A DNA stretch of 14,059 nucleotides from Gaiellales bacterium (lineage in GTDB: Bacteria; Actinomycetota; Thermoleophilia; Gaiellales; F1-60-MAGs149). The position numbers were made by a program, and so were the translations under genes. Under the pieces are notes generated by a model, which made no database searches, was not told the origin of the DNA, and saw nothing but the letters and a program-made list of their open reading frames with translations. Below, piece after piece: positions 1 to 4,905 of the stretch (positions within the stretch are counted from its first letter, which is position 1; each line of letters opens with the position of its first letter). Where the stretch lies: contig JAURLF010000010.1 in NCBI GenBank assembly GCA_030831375.1, forward strand, positions 1-14,059. The letters are read 5' to 3'.

Positions 1-647
1 ACCAGCAGCACCTCGCCGGTGCGCTCCGAGTGGCGGACCACGAGGTTGCGCAGCGCACCCTCGTGCAGGCGCTGGTCATGCGCCTCGAGGCCCGACGCGC
101 GCGCCCACTCCTGCACCGCGTCCTTCGCCGCGTTCGGGGCGTCGCCGACGAGGTAGCAGCGGTCGACGCCGAGCACCTCGTCCCAGCGGCCCGCGCGGTG
201 GTAGCCGAGCGTCGGGCCGAGCTCCGGGTCCTGCGTGAACGTCAGCTCGACCTTGTTGCGGTACCCGAGCGTCGCGTCGGCGCCCGAGATCGGCGCGATC
301 GGCACGTCCGGCAGGTGCGCGATGCGGGTCAGCGCGTCCCGCACGATCCGCTCCTTCTCGACCAGCTGCGCCGGGTAGGCGAGCGGCTGCCAACGACAGC
401 CGCCACAGGCGCCGACGTGCGGGCAGGTCGGCTCGACGCGGTCCGGGCCGGGCGCGAGCAGCTCGAGCACGTCGGCCTCGCCGTGGCGACGCCGCGCCGA
501 GCGCAGCCGGACCAGCGCGCGGTCGCCGGGCAGCGCGCGATCAACGAACACCACGTAGCCGCCGATGCGGGCGACGCCGCGGCCGCCGGTCGCGAGGGAC
601 TCGATCGTCACCTCGGCCGTATCTCCACGCGAGGGACGGTCCGCCAC
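1..647 (-). CDS. TRAM-domain [4Fe-4S] class I RNA m5U methyltransferase (RlmD/TrmA-like), N-terminal part
   Basis: The reading frame is open from a GTG at 647 to the window's left edge, giving about 215 residues; the SAM-binding and catalytic C-terminal part lies outside. Residues about 10-65 read as a TRAM/OB RNA-binding domain (GGRGVARIGGYVVFVDRALPG). The four Cys expected for the family's Fe-S cluster are present: C75, C81 and C84 in CPHVGACGGC, and C164 in VDRCYLV. The later stretch LGYRNKVELTF and the edge stretch LRNLVVRHSERTGEVLL are typical of this family. By family knowledge it methylates C5 of a uridine in 23S rRNA or tRNA using SAM; which site cannot be told from the N-terminus. 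The start is supported by a TAGGAT box 6 bp upstream, lying in the stop of the preceding gene. The two genes are 9 bp apart and probably also cotranscribed. Confidence 0.9.
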   Translation of the reverse strand, partial: MADRPSRGDTAEVTIESLATGGRGVARIGGYVVFVDRALPGDRALVRLRSARRRHGEADVLELLAPGPDRVEPTCPHVGACGGCRWQPLAYPAQLVEKERIVRDALTRIAHLPDVPIAPISGADATLGYRNKVELTFTQDPELGPTLGYHRAGRWDEVLGVDRCYLVGDAPNAAKDAVQEWARASGLEAHDQRLHEGALRNLVVRHSERTGEVLL

Positions 648-653
648 GCGGGG

Positions 654-659
654 ATCCTA
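654..659 (-). promoter_or_regulatory. -10-like box TAGGAT, leaderless spacing
   Basis: On the minus strand TAGGAT is followed by six bases (ccccgc) and then the GTG of the methyltransferase. The TAG of the box is also the stop codon of the upstream hypothetical gene. The 6-bp box-to-start spacing matches eight other genes in this window. No -35 element is evident. Confidence 0.45.
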
Positions 660-1031
660 CGCGAGCGGCGCCTCGCCGGATCCGGTGATCTCCTCGAACG
701 CGCGGTCCAGCGCGATCCGCTCGGCGACCTGCCGCGCGGAGAGCGCGAGGTCGCCGGCGGCCGCGATCAGCGGCCCGGGCGGCACCGGGTGCTCCGGCAC
801 GACGGCGCGGACCGACTCGGCCGCCTCGGCGGCGGCGAGCCAGAGGCCCGCCTCCGCGACGGAGCCGGCGGCGGCCGCCGCCTCGTTGACCGCCGCGTCC
901 GCCGCGGCCACGAGCACGATCAGGTCGACCGGCGGCGACCACGTGCGGGACAGGTGCTCGGCGAGGGCGTCACGCGCGAGCAGCGCCGCCCGGCGACGCT
1001 CCGCGAGGCTGGTGCCGGGACCCGTGGGCAC
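657..1031 (-). CDS. Ala-rich hypothetical protein
   Basis: This 124-residue frame starts at GTG 1031 and ends at TAG 657-659. I do not recognise a family. The protein is dominated by Ala-rich, probably helical segments (VDLIVLVAAADAAVNEAA at about 35-52, then a run to about 73), has an acidic C-terminal half, and has no cysteines, signal peptide or convincing membrane helix. Reality is supported by a TAGCCT box exactly 6 bp before the GTG and by tight packing between the small membrane-protein gene upstream and the methyltransferase 9 bp downstream. In such GC-rich DNA a 124-codon frame can arise by chance, so confidence is moderate. Confidence 0.6.
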   Translation of the reverse strand: MPTGPGTSLAERRRAALLARDALAEHLSRTWSPPVDLIVLVAAADAAVNEAAAAAGSVAEAGLWLAAAEAAESVRAVVPEHPVPPGPLIAAAGDLALSARQVAERIALDRAFEEITGSGEAPLA

Positions 1032-1037
1032 GCGCCG

Positions 1038-1043
1038 AGGCTA
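1038..1043 (-). promoter_or_regulatory. -10-like box TAGCCT, leaderless spacing
   Basis: Minus-strand TAGCCT, then six bases (cggcgc), then the GTG at 1031. The mRNA would begin at or next to the start codon, and there is no Shine-Dalgarno sequence in the gap. Confidence 0.5.
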
Positions 1044-1064
1044 GCACCCCGGCGCGTGCACGGT

Positions 1065-1250
1065 TCAGCTGGCCGCCTTCGGCTTGCTCTTGCCGATGAT
1101 CAGCAGCACGATCAGCGCGATGATCGGGAAGAAGAACCCGAGGATCGCCCACAGCGGCTGGTTGCGGTCACGGGCGCCGGCGAGTTTCCAGCAGACGGCC
1201 GCGAACACCAACGCGATGACGAGGGCGACGATCAGGGAGACCACGTCCAT
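1065..1250 (-). CDS. Two-helix membrane mini-protein, paralog B
   Basis: A 61-residue protein. Helix 1 spans about residues 3-24, followed by a short polar turn (GARDRNQ), then helix 2 (WAILGFFFPIIALIVLLIIG) and a basic tail GKSKPKAAS. I chose ATG 1250 over the longer TTG at 1256 because GGAGG at 1258-1262 sits 7 bases before the ATG, and because the neighbour at 1324-1506 also begins MD. The two share WAILGF-FP-IALIVLLIIGK--PKA almost residue for residue, so they are a tandem duplication. The pattern of a Trp-led hydrophobic helix after a charged turn resembles many small actinobacterial inner-membrane proteins of unknown role. No catalytic residues are visible. Likely transcribed with the paralog upstream. 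Confidence 0.8.
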   Translation of the reverse strand: MDVVSLIVALVIALVFAAVCWKLAGARDRNQPLWAILGFFFPIIALIVLLIIGKSKPKAAS

Positions 1251-1257
1251 GCTCAAT

Positions 1258-1262
1258 CCTCC
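1258..1262 (-). promoter_or_regulatory. Shine-Dalgarno GGAGG deciding ATG 1250
   Basis: Minus-strand GGAGG with a 7-base spacer to ATG 1250. It nearly abuts the alternative TTG at 1256, which rules against the longer start. Confidence 0.7.
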
Positions 1263-1293
1263 AAAGAATTGCAGCGCCGCGGATTCGACGCCC

Positions 1294-1316
1294 CCGGAGC
1301 GTACGCCGCGCTCCGG
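1294..1316 (-). terminator. Hairpin between the two mini-protein genes
   Basis: CCGGAGCG and CGCTCCGG form a perfect 8-bp stem around a 7-base loop, just after the stop of paralog A and before the SD of paralog B. There is no T tract. It could be an attenuator, a processing hairpin or a weak terminator that changes the ratio of the two proteins. Confidence 0.4.
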
Positions 1317-1323
1317 CCGGCGA

Positions 1324-1506
1324 TCAGGCCTTCGGCTGCTTCTTGCCGATGATCAGCAGCACGATCAGCGCGATCACCGGGAACAGGAAGCCGAGGATCG
1401 CCCAGCCGACGCGGTGGCGGTTGCGGCTGCCCGCGAGGCTCGCGCAGACGATCGCGAAGACGATCGAGACGATCAGGCCGGAGTTGACGACGATGACGTT
1501 GTCCAC
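1324..1506 (-). CDS. Two-helix membrane mini-protein, paralog A
   Basis: A 60-residue protein starting at GTG 1506 (MDNVIVVNSG...). Helix 1 is at about 4-25, followed by a polar turn GSRNRHRV, then helix 2 WAILGFLFPVIALIVLLIIG and a basic tail GKKQPKA. A longer frame reaches 1554, but GAGGGG at 1513-1518 lies 6 bases before GTG 1506, and the paralog downstream has the same MD start and length, so 1506 is preferred. The function is unknown. The conserved features are the Trp at the head of helix 2, the central Pro, and the Gly-Lys-x-x-Pro-Lys-Ala end. It lies 70 bp downstream of the zinc-ribbon gene on the same strand. Confidence 0.8.
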   Translation of the reverse strand: MDNVIVVNSGLIVSIVFAIVCASLAGSRNRHRVGWAILGFLFPVIALIVLLIIGKKQPKA

Positions 1507-1512
1507 GGGGCT

Positions 1513-1518
1513 CCCCTC
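1513..1518 (-). promoter_or_regulatory. Shine-Dalgarno GAGGGG deciding GTG 1506
   Basis: A purine-rich minus-strand GAGGGG with a 6-base spacer to GTG 1506. Nothing comparable precedes the longer start near 1554. Confidence 0.6.
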
Positions 1519-1576
1519 GGTCCGCGGGCCGACGGCCCGCCCGCTTGCGGTCACCGAAGCCGCACCGGCGGACGCG

Positions 1577-2383
1577 CTACTGGATCGTCGGCTCGGCCGG
1601 CTGGGCGACGATCCGCCCGTCGACCCACTCGGCGTTCGCGATCAACGGCTCCGGGCGCTCGACGAGCCGCCCGTCGCCGCCGGGGACGAGGTCCTGCAGG
1701 TCGAAGCGGCGCGCCACGAGATCGATGTCGACGCGGTAGTCGCGCACGCCCTGCGGCCACGAGAACGCGATCAGCACGGGCCGAGGCAGCTCGGAGCCGA
1801 CGACGTCGAGGCGCACCGCGGGCGTGCCGTGCAGGCCCACGAGCAGCCCGATCGTGGCGGCCTGCGGCGAGCGGTTGAAGACCTCCGCGGCGATGCCCTC
1901 CAGGTAGACGGGGTCGGCCTCGCGCCGACGCGCCCGCAGGATCGCGGCCTGCGCGGTACGCGATTCCTCGAGGTCGTGCTCGAGCTGGGCGCGGCGGCGC
2001 TCCGCCTCCGCGATGGCGGCCCTGAGCGCGGCGCCCTCGGCCTCGGCGTCGGCGAGGCGGGCCGCCAGCGCCGCGAGCTCCGTCTCGCGGTCCGTGGTGT
2101 GCTCGCGCGTGTCCTCCAGCGTGTCGATCGCGCTCGTCAGGCGCGTGCGCAGCGTGGTCACCTCGGCCTGCAGGAGACGCACCGTGCGGTCCGCGTCGTC
2201 CGCCTCGACGGCGACGGGCGGCGGGTCCTCCTCGCGCGCCCAGCCGTTGCGCTCCGCGCGCTCCTCGCAGAGCGGGCAGACGAGCACGGAGCCGGCCTTG
2301 GGGTCCGCGAAGCGCAGCGGGCGCTCGCCCGTCAGGAGGTTGCGCCGGCAGATGCCGCATTGAGGGTCGTCGCCGCCTGCCAT
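1577..2383 (-). CDS. Zinc-ribbon / coiled-coil protein of unknown function
   Basis: A 268-residue cytosolic protein. The N-terminus carries two CxxC knuckles, C9/C12 (QCGIC) and C36/C39 (CPLC), which should bind one zinc. Residues about 66-155 form a long heptad-like coiled coil rich in Leu, Ala, Glu and Arg. A globular C-terminal domain (about 160-268; YLEGIAAEVFNRSPQAATIG, VLIAFSWPQGVRDYRVDI) has mixed strand/helix character and no motif I recognise. The layout (metal-binding head, dimerising rod, sensor-like tail) suggests a scaffold or regulator, but that is inference. ATG 2383 is preceded by TAGGAT 7 bp upstream, which fits leaderless reading; the same AGGAT could be a weak SD. It is first in a minus-strand series with the two mini-membrane genes. 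Confidence 0.85.
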   Translation of the reverse strand: MAGGDDPQCGICRRNLLTGERPLRFADPKAGSVLVCPLCEERAERNGWAREEDPPPVAVEADDADRTVRLLQAEVTTLRTRLTSAIDTLEDTREHTTDRETELAALAARLADAEAEGAALRAAIAEAERRRAQLEHDLEESRTAQAAILRARRREADPVYLEGIAAEVFNRSPQAATIGLLVGLHGTPAVRLDVVGSELPRPVLIAFSWPQGVRDYRVDIDLVARRFDLQDLVPGGDGRLVERPEPLIANAEWVDGRIVAQPAEPTIQ

Positions 2384-2390
2384 TCCGCCG

Positions 2391-2396
2391 ATCCTA
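2391..2396 (-). promoter_or_regulatory. -10-like box TAGGAT
   Basis: Minus-strand TAGGAT, 7 bases (cggcgga), then ATG 2383. The spacing is one base longer than at the other genes here. It could alternatively act as an SD (AGGA). Confidence 0.4.
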
Positions 2397-2449
2397 TCGG
2401 ATGCCGCACGGGCGCCGACCGCGCCGCGTGGGGTCGGCAGGAATCCCGG

Positions 2450-2463
2450 CTACGGCGCCGTAG
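2450..2463. promoter_or_regulatory. 14-bp perfect palindrome, candidate operator
   Basis: CTACGGCGCCGTAG is a perfect inverted repeat in the 119-bp divergent gap between the zinc-ribbon gene and the membrane protein gene. A third copy of the half-site, CCGTAG, follows at 2469-2474. Symmetry plus a repeated half-site in a divergent promoter region is typical of a repressor site, but the regulator is unknown. Confidence 0.4.
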
Positions 2464-2502
2464 AGCCTCCGTAGTCCGTCCCCACGCCCCTGGAGAAGAC
2501 CC

Positions 2503-2967
2503 GTGGACACCACCCTGGCAGTACTGCTCGGCCTGGCGACGATCGCCTCGTACATCATCGTCGGCATCCGCCTGATGCGCTTCTGCAACGCGTCCGGCGT
2601 CTCGCTCGGCTGGTTCTCGTTCATCCCGATCCTCGCGGAGACGCGCCTCGCCCGCCTCGGCGGCATGAACCCGTGGATCGTGGTCATCGCGATCGTGCCC
2701 GTGATCGGCACCCTCATCGTGGCGATCCTCGCCCTTGTCTGGACGTGGCGGATCGCGACCAACACCAACACCAAGCAGTGGTGGTGGGTCGCGCTGCTGC
2801 TGCCGATCGGCATCGGCCTCGCGTCGAGCGTGTTCTCCGGCTCGGTCGCGCTCGGCCTGATCGTCGGCCTCGTCGGCGTCGCGATCGGCACGTACGCGCG
2901 CTTCATGATCTTCGACCCGACGCGGCCGATGCCCGCCGACGCGATCCAGGGCCCCGCCCAGGCCTGA
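2503..2967 (+). CDS. DUF5684-like multi-spanning membrane protein
   Basis: 154 residues with about four membrane helices: about 3-22, 55-77 (WIVVIAIVPVIGTLIVAILA), 90-107 (WWWVALLLPIGIGLASSVFS) and 110-132. The pattern of a small-residue loop (GVSLGWFSFIPIL), then GGMNPWIVV, then a helix with PVIGTLIV, resembles DUF5684-type proteins often linked to signal peptidase I or secretion loci; this is family recall, not a search result. GTG 2503 has GGAG at 2492-2495 with a 7-base spacer. It is monocistronic: the upstream gene is divergent and a strong hairpin follows 26 bp after the stop. The Pro-rich cytosolic or external tail (DPTRPMPADAIQGPAQA) has no motif. Confidence 0.85.
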   Translation: MDTTLAVLLGLATIASYIIVGIRLMRFCNASGVSLGWFSFIPILAETRLARLGGMNPWIVVIAIVPVIGTLIVAILALVWTWRIATNTNTKQWWWVALLLPIGIGLASSVFSGSVALGLIVGLVGVAIGTYARFMIFDPTRPMPADAIQGPAQA

Positions 2968-2993
2968 TCGACACGCGCTCGCGGTTCGACGTC

Positions 2994-3023
2994 GAGGGGG
3001 CGGCGCTCCGGCGCCGCCCCCTC
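2994..3023. terminator. Strong GC hairpin after the DUF5684-like gene
   Basis: A 13-bp perfect stem (GAGGGGGCGGCGC with its complement) closes a 4-base loop TCCG. No T tract follows, as is common in high-GC genomes. Its position between the plus-strand gene and the convergent remnant/DUF2252 transcript suggests it can act in both directions. Confidence 0.7.
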
Positions 3024-3052
3024 CGTCGTGCTCAGGCGGCGTCGCCTCGGGC

Positions 3053-3208
3053 CTAGGACGCCTCGAGGTCGCGGCCGATCGTCGGCAGCGTGACGTGCGC
3101 CACCGCGAGGTTCATGTTCGCGACGACCGCGCTCGTGGTCAGCGCGGCCAGGATCAGCCCGCCGCGCGGCGGCGCCTCGGGCCGCGCGCTCAGCCGGCCG
3201 CCCCCGTG
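3053..3208 (-). pseudogene. Remnant of an MFS transporter N-terminus
   Basis: The minus-strand frame from 3208 down to TAG 3055-3053 reads ...GGLILAALTTSAVVANM followed by NLAVAHVTLPTIGRDLEAS and a stop. This is the first transmembrane helix and following loop of drug:H+ antiporter MFS proteins, whose usual pattern is ANxxxxVAxVxLPxIGxxxxAS followed by QT. The stop falls exactly where that Gln is expected. What follows (ARGDAA, stop) is not MFS sequence, so nothing else of the transporter remains here. There is no in-frame ATG or GTG before the Met in helix 1. The upstream part overlaps the 3' end of the DUF2252 gene in another frame. A decayed fragment is most likely; a translated short peptide is less likely. 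Confidence 0.6.
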
Positions 3209-4599
3209 TCATCGGCGGCCGCCAGCCGCCCCTCCCGGACCGCAGCGGCGAGCGCCGCATGGTCCGCGTCGTTGCGGTCCGCGTAGGCGAGCGCGTAGTC
3301 GGCGAGGGCCTCCTCGAAGCGCTCGGATGAGCCGAGGTACGCCGCGATCGCGACGCAGTCTCCGGAGCGCGCGTGCGCCTTCGCAAGCGTCCAGCCGCAG
3401 GCGGCCCCGTAGAGGCCGAGCAGCGGGCCCTTGAGCCGCTCGACCTCGGCGGATCCCTTCCAGTCGCGCAGCTGGCGCCAGTAGTAGCGGTTGTCGAGCG
3501 GGCCGTCCGCCCAGCCGAGGAAGGCGTCGCTCGCGGACTGCATCAGGCGCTGTCCGGACACGACGCGCTGCCCCGAGTGCGGGTACGCGGACGGGCCGAG
3601 GTGCTCCTCGAGCACGCTCGGCAGCGCCTGCTTGACCTGCAGGAACAGGAGGTCGCGCTCGTCAGCGCCCTGCAGGAGCACGATCATGCAGCGCGTCCCG
3701 ACCGAGCCGACACCGACGACCTTGAGCGCCGCATCGACGAACGTGTAGCGGTCGAGCAGCACGCGCACGTCGTCGCGCACCGAGTCCCGGTAGGCGAGGA
3801 AGACCGAACGCACGAGGCCCTCGCGGTCCACGAGGGCGAGCTGCGGCAGGTCGTCGAACGGAACGAGCAGCGGCGGGTCGGCGATGATCCGACGCCGGCC
3901 GTCGACGACCTCCGTGAGGCGCGCCGCAGCCTGCAGATGGTCCTTGCCGCGGGCGCGATCGGCGACGCGCTGCACGTACGCCCGCCAGTCCGCGTTCTCG
4001 AGCTCGGGGATCCGCTGGTCGACCTCGAGCTGCACGTGCCACGCCTCGAGCGCGCTCATCTCCGCGAACTCGCGCATCGCGGTGCGGTAGCGGCGCGCGG
4101 CGGCGAGGGCCGCGGCGCGCTGGCGCTTCGGCTTCAGGCCCTGGCTGCGGGCCGCGATCGCCATGCTCGCGACCAGCCGGCGCACGTCCCACTCGAACGG
4201 CCCCGGCAGGGTCTCGTCGAAGTCGTTGAGGTCGAAGACCAGCGCCCGCTCGGGTGAGCCGAAGAGGCCGAAGTTGAGCAGGTGGGCGTCGCCGCACAGC
4301 TGCGCGTCGAGACCGCTGCGCGGCAGCGGCGCGCAGTCGGCCGCCATCAGCGCCGCCGCGCCGCGGAAGAACGCGAACGGCGACTGCAGCATGCGGCCGT
4401 AGCGGATCGGCACCAGCCACGGCAGCCGGCGGTCGTCGCCGGCTGACAGGATCGCGACCGGGTCGCGCTCGGCGGGACCCGGGTCGGCGAGGTCGCGCAG
4501 GGGCAGTCGATCGCGGGCCGCCTTGCCCTCGGCGCGGCGCTCCTCGCGCGTCGGGTGGCGCGGCCAGGCGGCCGTCGTCGGCTCTGGCTCCTCCTCCAC
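3190..4599 (-). CDS. DUF2252 family protein
   Basis: 469 residues, full length for the family. Diagnostic blocks: the basic N-terminus REERRAEGKAARDRLP (about 18-33), RYGRMLQSPFAFFRGAA (66-82), GDAHLLNFG (103-111), FDLNDFDE (122-129), then VVGVGSVGTRCMIVLLQG (about 295) and QLRDWKGSAEVERL. The GDAHLLNFG and FDLNDFDE blocks resemble the HxxN and D-containing catalytic loops of aminoglycoside-phosphotransferase-like kinases, so a small-molecule kinase-like role is plausible; the biochemical function is unknown. The start at GTG 4599 is supported by TAGACT exactly 6 bp upstream. It is divergent from the selenoprotein gene with only 33 bp between start codons. Confidence 0.93.
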   Translation of the reverse strand: MEEEPEPTTAAWPRHPTREERRAEGKAARDRLPLRDLADPGPAERDPVAILSAGDDRRLPWLVPIRYGRMLQSPFAFFRGAAALMAADCAPLPRSGLDAQLCGDAHLLNFGLFGSPERALVFDLNDFDETLPGPFEWDVRRLVASMAIAARSQGLKPKRQRAAALAAARRYRTAMREFAEMSALEAWHVQLEVDQRIPELENADWRAYVQRVADRARGKDHLQAAARLTEVVDGRRRIIADPPLLVPFDDLPQLALVDREGLVRSVFLAYRDSVRDDVRVLLDRYTFVDAALKVVGVGSVGTRCMIVLLQGADERDLLFLQVKQALPSVLEEHLGPSAYPHSGQRVVSGQRLMQSASDAFLGWADGPLDNRYYWRQLRDWKGSAEVERLKGPLLGLYGAACGWTLAKAHARSGDCVAIAAYLGSSERFEEALADYALAYADRNDADHAALAAAVREGRLAAADDTGAAG

Positions 4600-4605
4600 G
4601 GCGGC

Positions 4606-4611
4606 AGTCTA
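4606..4611 (-). promoter_or_regulatory. -10-like box TAGACT for DUF2252
   Basis: Minus-strand TAGACT, six bases (gccgcc), GTG 4599. The same hexamer faces the other way for the selenoprotein gene only 9 bp away. Confidence 0.6.
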
Positions 4612-4620
4612 CGCGGGCGC

Positions 4621-4626
4621 TAGACT
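4621..4626 (+). promoter_or_regulatory. -10-like box TAGACT for the selenoprotein gene
   Basis: TAGACT, six bases (cggcgg), GTG 4633. The transcript would be leaderless. Its -35 region would fall over the start codon of DUF2252. Confidence 0.6.
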
Positions 4627-4632
4627 CGGCGG

Positions 4633-4905
4633 GTGGCAGTCGACCCGAAGCACACGCTGCGCCTCACCTACTGCGTGCCCTGAGGGGCGGCGCCGCACGC
4701 CGCGGGTCTCGCGGCGCGGATCATCGCCGGCTGGGGACCCGTCCTGCGGGAGCTCGCGATCGTGCCCGGATCGGGCGGCGTCTTCGACCTGGAGGCGGAC
4801 GGCGCGGTGGTCTGGTCGAAGCACGCCCTCGGCCTGCGCGACTACCCGGACCCCGACGACGTGCTGCCGGCGCTGCGCGTCGCGATCGGCGACGAGGTCC
4901 TCTAG
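4633..4905 (+). CDS. SelW/Rdx-family selenoprotein with in-frame TGA (Sec17)
   Basis: Reading through TGA 4681-4683 gives 90 residues ending at TAG 4903-4905. The N-terminus is a beta strand followed by TYCVPUGAAPHAAGL. C14-V-P-U17 sits where Rdx/SelW proteins carry their CxxC or CxxU redox pair, right after the first strand, and is followed by an Ala-rich helix (AAGLAARIIAGW). The rest matches the family's thioredoxin-like fold: LAIVPGSGGVFDLEADG (41-57), VVWSKHALGL, and the C-terminal DYPDPDDVLPALRVAIG helix. Length is normal for bacterial SelW-like proteins. The TGA replaces exactly the resolving/catalytic Cys and no other codon is disrupted. Immediately downstream is a SECIS-like hairpin (4693-4719). 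The family is thought to act as thiol/selenol oxidoreductases, probably with glutathione-like or other thiol partners. The start is supported by TAGACT 6 bp upstream. Ordinary gene callers would miss it. The alternative is a Cys-to-stop pseudogene, which I consider unlikely. Confidence 0.88.
4693..4719 (+). promoter_or_regulatory. Bacterial SECIS-like hairpin
   Basis: CCGC (4693-4696), a 2-base bulge AC, GCCGCG (4699-4704), loop GGTCT (4705-4709), CGCGGC (4710-4715), GCGG (4716-4719). This is a 10-bp stem interrupted by a 5' bulge with a 5-base loop. The loop begins 22 bases after the TGA, inside the range known for bacterial SECIS elements, which lie within the coding region. GGUCU is also the core of the E. 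coli fdhF SECIS apical loop contacted by SelB. Stems are cheap in DNA this GC-rich; the loop identity and placement are what make it convincing. Confidence 0.75.

Noticed and set aside
30..1352. A 440-codon plus-strand open frame
   Set aside because: Antisense to the methyltransferase, the hypothetical and the mini-membrane genes; the Arg/Asp-rich translation matches no family.
2394..3386. A 330-codon minus-strand frame through the DUF5684-like gene
   Set aside because: The plus-strand frame has clear membrane helices, an SD and a terminator; the minus frame is compositional noise and overlaps DUF2252's end.
4681..4683. TGA read as a true stop, leaving a 16-residue ORF and a pseudogene
   Set aside because: The downstream frame is intact to a normal-length end, the family's redox Cys is exactly at the TGA, and a SECIS-like hairpin follows. 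A Cys-to-stop mutation would need all these to be coincidence.
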